Shown here: positions 1-5,646 of the stretch, piece after piece
Layout of the letters: each line of letters begins with the position of its first letter
How positions within the stretch are numbered: the stretch's first letter is position 1
Assembly (NCBI GenBank): GCA_030431085.1
Contig: JAUIJW010000053.1
Location: forward strand, 1 to 11,792
Origin: Bacteroidia bacterium
GTDB lineage: Bacteria > Bacteroidota > Bacteroidia > Flavobacteriales > Flavobacteriaceae
Length of the DNA stretch: 11,792 nt
Direction: 5' to 3'
Position numbers and translations under genes: made by a program
The notes under the pieces: generated by a model
The model's database searches: none
Told to the model about the DNA's origin: nothing
What the model saw: only the letters and a program-made list of their open reading frames with translations

Positions 1-369
1 ATGATTGTTGGTAATAATATATCCATCTGGAGATATAATTACTCCAGAACCTGTACCCACCACCATTTGCTCTCTACCAGAATGTTGCCCGTAAAAAAAT
101 TCGAAAATTGAATTAGGATTTGATCTAGCTACCGAAACATTCATAACATGTACTACAGCATGCACCGCTTGATTGGCAATCTTGGTGAAATCTGTTTCTT
201 CTGCCGGAGCTGCTGCGGCCAAAGAACCAAAGTTAGTATTAACAACTGGTAAGGTATTTACAGGTTGTTGAAAAGCAACATCTTGTTTAAAAAATAATAA
301 ATAAGACCCTAAAGTTAAAGCCCCTCCCAATGCTGAAACCATTACTAAACTTAATATTTTTTTCATCAT
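1..369 (-). CDS. DegP/HtrA-family periplasmic serine protease, N-terminal part
   Basis: Only the first 123 codons lie in the window; the rest runs off the left edge. The gene starts with two consecutive Met codons (369 or 366), followed by Lys-Lys and a hydrophobic segment at about residues 5-27. This is a signal peptide or membrane anchor, so the protein acts in the periplasm. A low-complexity linker rich in Ala/Pro follows (about 47-57). The protease domain then begins: FTKIANQAVHAVVHV (61-75) and the diagnostic VGTGSGVIISPDGYIITNNH (104-123). The last residue is the expected catalytic His of the His-Asp-Ser triad; the Asp, Ser and PDZ domains are outside the window. The family degrades or refolds damaged envelope proteins. 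The gene is divergent from dapF across 107 bp that contain two -7-like boxes and two palindromes. DegP and DegQ cannot be told apart from this fragment. Confidence 0.93.
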   Translation of the reverse strand, partial: MMKKILSLVMVSALGGALTLGSYLLFFKQDVAFQQPVNTLPVVNTNFGSLAAAAPAEETDFTKIANQAVHAVVHVMNVSVARSNPNSIFEFFYGQHSGREQMVVGTGSGVIISPDGYIITNNH

Positions 370-388
370 ATTTAATTTAACTTTTACT

Positions 389-396
389 CAAAATTA
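389..396 (-). promoter_or_regulatory. Candidate -7 box for the htrA-type protease gene (proximal)
   Basis: Read on the minus strand this is TAATTTTG, a perfect match to the Bacteroidota -7 consensus TAnnTTTG. It would start transcription about 15 bases before the protease ATG at 369. No convincing -33 TTG is seen upstream. In such AT-rich DNA a chance match is possible, and a second candidate lies at 444-451. Confidence 0.4.
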
Positions 397-402
397 AAGC
401 AA

Positions 403-416
403 TTTAATATATTAAA
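403..416. promoter_or_regulatory. 14-bp perfect palindrome, possible operator
   Basis: TTTAATATATTAAA is its own reverse complement. It lies just upstream of the proximal -7 box of the protease gene, in the place of a -33 region, so a bound regulator would block or help RNA polymerase there. It contains only A and T, so chance is a real alternative. No regulator family can be named from it. Confidence 0.3.
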
Positions 417-423
417 CCACCCT

Positions 424-433
424 TTAACGTTAA
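424..433. promoter_or_regulatory. 10-bp perfect palindrome TTAACGTTAA
   Basis: This is a perfect 10-bp palindrome with a central CG, between the two candidate protease promoters and about 30-40 bases upstream of the dapF -7 box. It could be an operator shared by the two divergent genes. This is inferred from position and symmetry only. Confidence 0.25.
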
Positions 434-443
434 TTTAACAAGC

Positions 444-451
444 CAAAAATA
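444..451 (-). promoter_or_regulatory. Candidate -7 box for the htrA-type protease gene (distal)
   Basis: On the minus strand this reads TATTTTTG, again a perfect TAnnTTTG. It would give a leader of about 70 bases for the protease gene. It lies only 13 bases from the dapF box on the other strand, so the two promoters would overlap and compete. Confidence 0.35.
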
Positions 452-464
452 TAACCAGAATTAG

Positions 465-472
465 TACATTTG
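465..472 (+). promoter_or_regulatory. -7 box of dapF, predicting a leaderless mRNA
   Basis: TACATTTG matches TAnnTTTG exactly and ends 4 bases before the dapF ATG at 477. In Bacteroidota this element is centred about 7 bases before the start of transcription, so the mRNA would begin at or within a base or two of the start codon. No clear -33 TTG is visible. Two other genes in the window show the same geometry (9954-9961 and 11358-11365). Confidence 0.6.
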
Positions 473-476
473 CTGA

Positions 477-1262
477 ATGATATATACATTTTACAAATAC
501 CAGGGAGCGGGTAATGATTTCGTAATTATAGATAACCAAAATGAACAGTTTCCTCGCCAAAATTTTAAACAAATTAAACATATTTGCGATAGGAAATTTG
601 GTGTTGGTGCAGACGGGTTTATGCTTTTAGAAACATCTCAACAAGCAGATTTTAAGATGACATATCATAACGCCGATGGTAAACTTGGTTCTATGTGCGG
701 TAATGGTGGTAGATGTATTGTGGCTTTTGCAAAATTTATTGGACTCATAGACAATTCAACCACATTTGAAGCCTCAAACAGTATCTACCAGGCGACCATA
801 GAAAACAATGAAGTTAGACTAAAAATGAATGATCTTACAACTAGAGATATTCAAGTTTATCCAGATCATGTGTTTTTAAATACTGGTTCTCCTCACCATG
901 TTGCTTTGGTAGATGATCTTGATAATTTTCCCGTTTATACACAAGGTCAAAAGATAAGGCATGGAGCACCCTATTTTGAAGAAGGCACCAATGTGAATTT
1001 CATTGAACAACTAAACAATAACACTCTAAAAATCAGAACTTTTGAAAGGGGTGTTGAAAATGAAACTTTAGCATGTGGTACTGGTGTTACTGCGGCAGCC
1101 ATCGCCAGTCATTTCACTAAAAAAATAGAAGATAATCACATTTTTGTAAAAGCAATAGGGGGAAATTTATCTGTATCATTTGAATTGGATCAAAATCATT
1201 ATAAAAATATCATCTTAAGCGGCCCAGCCACCTATGTTTTTAAAGGAGAAATTGAAATCTAA
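477..1262 (+). CDS. dapF: Diaminopimelate epimerase
   Basis: DapF converts LL- to meso-2,6-diaminopimelate in the cytoplasm. The product is the peptidoglycan cross-linking residue and the precursor of lysine. The 261-residue length is normal for the family. The N-terminus FYKYQGAGNDFVIID (5-19) is the conserved opening, which supports this start. The two catalytic cysteines of the PLP-independent mechanism are both present: Cys74 in MCGNGGRC (73-80) and Cys200 in LACGTGVTAAA (198-208). The substrate-binding motif ERGVENET (190-197) is also seen. The stop codon directly abuts the next start (TAAATG), so it is the first gene of a translationally linked run with the acetyltransferase and mltG. 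A -7 box ends 4 bases before the ATG. Confidence 0.97.
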   Translation: MIYTFYKYQGAGNDFVIIDNQNEQFPRQNFKQIKHICDRKFGVGADGFMLLETSQQADFKMTYHNADGKLGSMCGNGGRCIVAFAKFIGLIDNSTTFEASNSIYQATIENNEVRLKMNDLTTRDIQVYPDHVFLNTGSPHHVALVDDLDNFPVYTQGQKIRHGAPYFEEGTNVNFIEQLNNNTLKIRTFERGVENETLACGTGVTAAAIASHFTKKIEDNHIFVKAIGGNLSVSFELDQNHYKNIILSGPATYVFKGEIEI

Positions 1263-1796
1263 ATGATTAATTTATTAGGAAAATATATAAAGTTAAGAGC
1301 TTTAGAACCAGAGGATTTAAACACTTTATTTAAAGTTGAGAATAACACTTCTCTATGGGAGGTTAGCGCTACTCAAACTCCGTTTTCAAAAGCCATATTA
1401 GAAGCCTATATTAATCAATCTCACCGCGATATCTATGAAGCCAAACAGTTAAGATTAATTATTGCTACAAAATCTACCAATACAACTGTTGGGCTTGTAG
1501 ATCTTTTTCAGTTTGAACCTCAACACAAAAGGGCTGGTATTGGAATTTATATTTTAAATGAGTATCAGAACCAAGGATATGCAAAAGATGCTGTTTCAAC
1601 GACAATCGAATATGCAATAAATGTATTTGACCTACATCAGATCTACGCCAATATTATTAGTGATAACACCATCAGCATAAAACTATTTGAAAGCTTAAAT
1701 TTTAAAAAATCTGGTATAAAAAAAGATTGGATATATTCTAATCAACAATTTAAAGACGTATTACTTTACCAATACATTAAACCTCAAATATTATGA
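1263..1796 (+). CDS. GNAT-family N-acetyltransferase (RimJ/RimL/SpeG-like)
   Basis: This 177-residue protein has the GNAT fold. The N-terminus KYIKLRALEPEDL (7-19) is typical of the RimJ/RimL/SpeG branch. The acetyl-CoA-binding motif A is GIYILNEYQNQGYAKDA (94-110), with the QxxGYA pyrophosphate loop. Motif B is NTISIKLFESLNFKKSG (135-151). These enzymes transfer acetyl from acetyl-CoA to an amine on a protein N-terminus, polyamine, antibiotic or small molecule; the substrate here cannot be read from sequence. The start codon follows the dapF stop with no gap, and its TGA overlaps the mltG ATG by 4 bases (ATGA), so all three are almost certainly co-translated. Position between two peptidoglycan genes hints at a wall-related substrate, but that is inference. 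Confidence 0.88.
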   Translation: MINLLGKYIKLRALEPEDLNTLFKVENNTSLWEVSATQTPFSKAILEAYINQSHRDIYEAKQLRLIIATKSTNTTVGLVDLFQFEPQHKRAGIGIYILNEYQNQGYAKDAVSTTIEYAINVFDLHQIYANIISDNTISIKLFESLNFKKSGIKKDWIYSNQQFKDVLLYQYIKPQIL

Positions 1797-2821
1797 AAAA
1801 GAAAATATTCGTTGTCATCATTATCGTTTTAATTATAGGTGCTGCGATAGCCTATAACTATTACCAAAAAATATTTAGCCCTAATGTTAAAGCAACCACC
1901 TACATTTTTATACCAACAAACGCCACATACAATGATCTAGAACTCATTCTCGCTCCTCACCTTGACAACATTAATAATTTCAATTGGGTGGCTCAACGTA
2001 AAAAATATCATGACAATATTAGAGCCGGAAAGTTTAAAATTACTCAGGGCATGAATAATAATGAACTTATCAACCATCTTAGATCTGGTAAGGCAGAAAC
2101 TATTAATGTTATTTTTAACAATCAAGACAGCCTGGAAAAATTAGCAGGTCGGATTGCGTCACAAATTGAAGCAGATTCTATTGCGTTGATTCAAGCATTT
2201 TTAGACGATGAATTTTTAAAAAAGAATGAACTTGATAAAACAACAGCTCTTTCTGTTTTCATACCAAATTCATACAATTTCTATTGGAATACTTCTGCCG
2301 AACAGTTTAGAAATAGAATGCTGCAGGAGTATCACAAATTTTGGACAGACGCTAGAATTAATCAAGCCAAAGCTCAAAATTTAAGCCCTATACAGGTAAG
2401 CACATTAGCCTCAATCGTACAAAAAGAAACTGCCAAAGTAGCCGAAAGACCTAGAGTTGCAGGGCTTTACCTAAATCGCCTAAAAGCATTTTGGCCCTTA
2501 CAAGCAGACCCCACCATTATCTTCGCCATAAAACAAAAATACGGTCAAGATACGATCATTAAAAGAGTATTGAATAAAGATTTAACCATAGATTCTCCCT
2601 ACAATACATACAGTAATTTCGGCCTCCCACCTGGGCCAATTGCAATGCCAGACATCTCTTCAATCAATGCTGTTTTACAGCCAGAAAATCACGACTACTT
2701 CTACATGTGCGCTAGTGTGACTAATATTGGCGCTCATGAATTCGCTAAAACAATTGCTCAACATAATATAAATGCTAGAAAGTACCAAAACTGGATTAAC
2801 AAACAAGGCATCAAAAGGTAA
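1793..2821 (+). CDS. mltG: Endolytic murein transglycosylase MltG (YceG family)
   Basis: MltG is an inner-membrane enzyme that cleaves nascent glycan strands near the membrane and so ends their elongation. The 342-residue length fits the family. A short basic start and one transmembrane helix (about 5-21) anchor it, with the bulk outside. A LysM-like region follows (roughly 35-105, with IRAGKFKITQGM at 76-87). The YceG catalytic domain carries the signature LASIVQKETAKVAERPRVAG (205-224), with the expected catalytic Glu212, then LQADPTIIF (236-244), SPYNTY (268-273) and GLPPGPI (277-283). It overlaps the upstream acetyltransferase by 4 bases, and its TAA shares one base with the next ATG (TAATG). 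The tight packing supports one operon with dapF. Confidence 0.96.
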   Translation: MKKKIFVVIIIVLIIGAAIAYNYYQKIFSPNVKATTYIFIPTNATYNDLELILAPHLDNINNFNWVAQRKKYHDNIRAGKFKITQGMNNNELINHLRSGKAETINVIFNNQDSLEKLAGRIASQIEADSIALIQAFLDDEFLKKNELDKTTALSVFIPNSYNFYWNTSAEQFRNRMLQEYHKFWTDARINQAKAQNLSPIQVSTLASIVQKETAKVAERPRVAGLYLNRLKAFWPLQADPTIIFAIKQKYGQDTIIKRVLNKDLTIDSPYNTYSNFGLPPGPIAMPDISSINAVLQPENHDYFYMCASVTNIGAHEFAKTIAQHNINARKYQNWINKQGIKR

Positions 2822-3816
2822 TGCCATATCTTAGCAACATAACTAAGTATAAACCACTGGTATTTCTAATAGCACTATTTCTAGGTGCTAATTTAACGGC
2901 ACAGCAAAAAACAAACTTTTTCGAACCATCAGATACTTTAAATATCAAAAGACGGCGAACTGTTATTATTTCTGAAGCCGTTATGGGTGGCGCAACTTTA
3001 ATTGGGCTAAACCAGCTATGGTATGCCGATCATCCTAGATCGGGTTTTCATTTTTACAACGACAATTCTGAGTGGCTGCAAATGGACAAAGTTGGCCATG
3101 CTTACAGTTCTTATGTCATTGGTAAAGTTGGCATGAATGCTTTAAACTGGGCCGGAGTTTCTAAAAGAGACCAACTTATCTATGGTGCTACTTTAGGATT
3201 TGTTTTTTTAACAACTGTTGAAGTGTTAGATGGTTTTTCAAAAGAATGGGGATTTTCAATAGGTGATATGGCCGCTAATGCAGCTGGTACCGGACTGTTA
3301 ATAGGTCAAGAGTTACTCTGGCAAGAGCAAAGAATACAATTTAAATTCTCCTTTAGCAAGAGTCCATATGCAGATCTATATCCAGACAAGCTAGGCTCAA
3401 ATACAATAGAGCAAATTTTAAAAGATTATAACGGACAAACATATTGGCTTTCATTCAACATAAAATCATTCTTTAAGGAAAGTAATATTCCGGCTTGGCT
3501 TAATTTAGCAGTAGGCTACGGGGTTAATGGGGTTCCAGAATATGAAAATATTGAAGGAGATACGTACAGACAATTTTATACCAGTTTAGATTTAGACCTC
3601 ACAAAAATCAATACCAAATCTCCTGTGTTAAAAACAATATTTAATTTAGTTAACTACCTTAAAATACCAGCGCCAACGGTAGAATTTAACCCAAAAGACA
3701 AAGTAAAGTTCCATTGGATACATATCAATTATTTAACATTTTTTAACTTTTACGAATTAAATAAAAAAGCTTATCTTTGCCAAAAAATAATTGTATCGTT
3801 AGGTACCCCCTACTAA
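2821..3816 (+). CDS. Exported DUF2279 (YfiM-like) protein, possibly with a C-terminal read-through extension
   Basis: This is a 331-residue protein of unknown function. A signal peptide runs over residues 1-28: a basic Lys11, hydrophobic 12-23, then ANLTAQQ, with likely cleavage before or near Gln28. The conserved core is QMDKVGHAYSSYVIGK (87-102), hydrophobic 119-134, VEVLDGFSKEWGFSIGDM (133-150) and AANAAGTGLL (151-160). These are hallmarks of DUF2279, found in envelope proteins of Bacteroidota. The remaining part to about residue 300 is rich in aromatic residues and alternating strands, as in outer-membrane-associated proteins. The last 29 or so residues (303-331) look like translated intergenic DNA: their codons cover an AT-rich stretch and a perfect -7 promoter box at 3772-3779. 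A lost stop codon near 3730 is therefore suspected. The start overlaps the mltG stop by one base. Confidence 0.85.
   Translation: MPYLSNITKYKPLVFLIALFLGANLTAQQKTNFFEPSDTLNIKRRRTVIISEAVMGGATLIGLNQLWYADHPRSGFHFYNDNSEWLQMDKVGHAYSSYVIGKVGMNALNWAGVSKRDQLIYGATLGFVFLTTVEVLDGFSKEWGFSIGDMAANAAGTGLLIGQELLWQEQRIQFKFSFSKSPYADLYPDKLGSNTIEQILKDYNGQTYWLSFNIKSFFKESNIPAWLNLAVGYGVNGVPEYENIEGDTYRQFYTSLDLDLTKINTKSPVLKTIFNLVNYLKIPAPTVEFNPKDKVKFHWIHINYLTFFNFYELNKKAYLCQKIIVSLGTPY
3772..3779 (+). promoter_or_regulatory. Candidate -7 box for the lytic transglycosylase gene at 3829
   Basis: TATCTTTG matches TAnnTTTG exactly. It lies inside the last codons of the upstream DUF2279 gene (residues 316-320) and would give a leader of about 45 bases for the gene at 3829. 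No clear -33 TTG is seen. The surrounding stretch (3729-3770) is AT-rich like an intergenic region. Confidence 0.5.
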
Positions 3817-3828
3817 AAGTACAATGTT

Positions 3829-4464
3829 ATGAAACGGAAAGCTTTATTGGTTGCGTTAATCGCAATCTTATGCATAGCTGTGCTTCAAGCCAATATGCAA
3901 ACTAGGTATATTAATAAAAAAGTTCAGTACAACTTACCAGAGGCAAATACCATCCCTACGGTAAGAAAAAAAATAGAGCCTTTTAAAATTATCTATACCC
4001 CAACAATTCACAAAAATTTTGTTGGTTTTAAAGAAGCTTTAGCTTTTAGAGAGTCTCAAGGTAAATACCATAAAGTAAACTCTCTAGGCTATATTGGCAA
4101 ATATCAATTTGGGAAATCGACTTTGCATCGCCTTAAAATTTACAACCTTAACACGTTTTTAAATTCTCCAGAGCAACAAGAACAAGCTTTTATTGCTTTG
4201 TGCTCTTTAAATAAATGGATTTTAAAAAGAGATATTAAACGATTTGTCGGAAAAAAAATCAATGGTATAACCATTACAGAATCTGGTATTCTTGCCTCTG
4301 CTCATTTGGCTGGAGCCGGAAATGTAAAAAAATATTTAAGAAGTTATGGTGCAATCGCTTTTACAGATGCATACGGTACCAACATTAAACACTATATGAA
4401 ACAGTTTGCAGGCTATGATACGTCGTTTATTAAGCCCATTAAAAATGCTACTGTATCGTCTTAG
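3829..4464 (+). CDS. Exported lysozyme-like lytic transglycosylase (SLT fold)
   Basis: This 211-residue protein opens with a signal peptide (MKRK, then hydrophobic 5-21), so it is exported. The catalytic core is FKEALAFRESQGKYHKVNS (67-85), with Glu75 in the expected catalytic position, followed by GYIGKYQFGKSTL (87-99). This matches the lysozyme-superfamily pattern ExxG then GxxGxYQF. A later segment, ASAHLAGAGNVKKYLRSYG (156-174), with its HLAG helix, is typical of phage-type and SLT transglycosylases. The predicted action is cleavage of MurNAc-GlcNAc bonds in peptidoglycan. It follows the DUF2279 gene by 12 bases and may be both co-transcribed with the dapF-mltG run and driven by the box at 3772-3779. 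Its stop lies one base from the stop of the convergent methylase gene. The exact subfamily is uncertain. Confidence 0.85.
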   Translation: MKRKALLVALIAILCIAVLQANMQTRYINKKVQYNLPEANTIPTVRKKIEPFKIIYTPTIHKNFVGFKEALAFRESQGKYHKVNSLGYIGKYQFGKSTLHRLKIYNLNTFLNSPEQQEQAFIALCSLNKWILKRDIKRFVGKKINGITITESGILASAHLAGAGNVKKYLRSYGAIAFTDAYGTNIKHYMKQFAGYDTSFIKPIKNATVSS

Positions 4465-4465
4465 T

Positions 4466-5182
4466 CTAGAGCTTGTGAATAATAAATATACAAGGGCGCT
4501 TATGTAAGCGCTCTTTTTCATTTTTCCAAGCTTTAACAGTCATTGTTTTAATATACTCTACACTTAAAGTGATATCTGCAGCCACACATAACATGGTGTT
4601 TGGCGATAAAGTTGCCAATAAATCTGCCAACAATTTATCATTACGATATGGTGTTTCGATAAAAATTTGAGATTGATTTAATGATTGAGACAATCGCTCC
4701 ATCTCTTTTATTTTCTTTTTCCTCTGAATTTTATCAATTGGTATATAGCCATTAAATGCAAAATTTTGACCATTTAAACCAGAACTCATCATAGCTAAAA
4801 CAATCGAAGAAGGTCCTACTAAAGGCACTACTCTTATTCCCTTCTGATGTGCTTGTAACACAATATTAGCTCCAGGATCAGCGATAGCTGGCACCCCAGC
4901 CTCTGACAACAAACCAACATCATAACCCTGCTCACAAGCATTTAAATAATTCTGCGACTCTAAAGCAGATGTAAACTTATCTAACACGTTAATTTTTAAG
5001 GATGGTTGAGCCTTTTTAGGAGTTATTTTTTTTATAAAACGTCTAGCAGACTTTTCATTTTCGACAATAAAATGATCAACCCTTTCAATAACTTTTTTTA
5101 CAGAAATTGGAAGAACCTCTAAGGGCTCATTGTCACCTAACGTGGTAGGAATAAGATATAACTTCCCAATGTCACTACTCAT
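4466..5182 (-). CDS. RsmI-family SAM-dependent methyltransferase (tetrapyrrole-methylase fold), short paralogue
   Basis: This 238-residue protein aligns with RsmI, which 2'-O-methylates C1402 of 16S rRNA, but is clearly diverged. Seen in order: GKLYLIPTTLGDNEPLEVLP (6-25), where RsmI has PIGNLEDIT; FIVENEKSARRFIKKI (38-53), where RsmI has CEDTR; LLSEAGVPAIADPGANIV (91-108), matching the SDAGTPxISDPG loop; VVPLVGPSSIVLAMMSSGL (118-136), the GPSA motif; and IETPYRNDKL (175-184), where RsmI has ESTHR. It lacks the extra C-terminal domain of E. coli RsmI (286 residues). Bacteroidota commonly carry this family besides a canonical rsmI, so the rRNA target should not be assumed. Its ATG overlaps the phosphatase stop by 8 bases, making it third in the dnaA operon. 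A hairpin for the opposite strand lies over codons 222-231. Confidence 0.87.
   Translation of the reverse strand: MSSDIGKLYLIPTTLGDNEPLEVLPISVKKVIERVDHFIVENEKSARRFIKKITPKKAQPSLKINVLDKFTSALESQNYLNACEQGYDVGLLSEAGVPAIADPGANIVLQAHQKGIRVVPLVGPSSIVLAMMSSGLNGQNFAFNGYIPIDKIQRKKKIKEMERLSQSLNQSQIFIETPYRNDKLLADLLATLSPNTMLCVAADITLSVEYIKTMTVKAWKNEKERLHKRPCIFIIHKL
4492..4518 (+). terminator. Intrinsic terminator for the plus-strand run, inside the convergent methylase gene
   Basis: AAGGGCGCTTA (4492-4502) pairs with TAAGCGCTCTT (4505-4515): 11 positions with a single G-U pair. The two inner pairs would open to form a loop. It is GC-rich against an AT-rich background and runs directly into five T's (4514-4518). 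It lies 28 bases after the transglycosylase stop. On the minus strand the U-run is missing, so it should terminate only plus-strand transcripts. Confidence 0.6.
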
Positions 5183-5630
5183 CTGTATTCAATTTTTGAG
5201 CGATCATTTCACAAGCTTCATCTAACATTTTAAACACATTTTCAAAACCTTCTTTACCATGGTGATATGGATCTTGCACGTCTCTTTTTTCATCAGGATA
5301 AAGCTCTTCGAGAATCAACTTTACTTTCAAGACATCTTCATTCGTTGTCGCTTGATCAAGCACATCTGCTAAATTCCATTTATCCATCACATAGATTCTA
5401 TCAAAACGTTCAAAATCCTTAGGAGAAAATTGCCTACATCTTTGATCTGTAATATCAATACCGTATTTTTTTGCCACCTCGACAGACCTTCGATCTGGTA
5501 AACTGCCTACATGCCAACTACCCGTTCCTGCAGAATCTACAATAAAATTATCTGATAACTTAGATTTTAAAATGCCTTCGGCTAATGGCGATCTACAAAT
5601 ATTCCCTAGACAAACCATTAAAATTCGCAT
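5175..5630 (-). CDS. Low-molecular-weight protein-tyrosine phosphatase
   Basis: This is a cytoplasmic phosphatase of 151 residues, the usual length. The P-loop CLGNICRSP (7-15) lies right at the N-terminus and gives the nucleophile Cys7 and phosphate-binding Arg13. DSAGTGSWHVG (32-42) is the conserved second motif. VQDPYHHG (118-125) holds the general acid Asp120 and the neighbouring Tyr of the DPY motif. The substrate cannot be read from sequence; bacterial members act on tyrosine kinases of capsule export, on arginine phosphate or on other proteins, but no kinase gene is nearby. It starts 16 bases after the dnaA stop and overlaps the next gene by 8 bases (ATGAGTAG), so it is the middle gene of a dnaA operon. 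This order may link it to growth, though that is inference. Confidence 0.95.
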   Translation of the reverse strand: MRILMVCLGNICRSPLAEGILKSKLSDNFIVDSAGTGSWHVGSLPDRRSVEVAKKYGIDITDQRCRQFSPKDFERFDRIYVMDKWNLADVLDQATTNEDVLKVKLILEELYPDEKRDVQDPYHHGKEGFENVFKMLDEACEMIAQKLNTDE

Positions 5631-5646
5631 AAAATCTCAATTAAAA

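Noticed and set aside
1243..1248. AAGGAG Shine-Dalgarno-like sequence before the first GNAT gene
   Set aside because: It is 14 bases from the ATG, too far to work well, and Bacteroidota rarely use such sites; it is more likely plain dapF coding sequence.
1937..2125. Minus-strand open frame opposite mltG
   Set aside because: It is a shadow of a well-supported gene, shows no recognisable family and has no promoter.
4474..4482. A second exact DnaA-box match (TTATTCACA on the minus strand)
   Set aside because: It lies in the last codons of the methylase gene, encoding Ile-His, far from any other box, and is expected now and then by chance.
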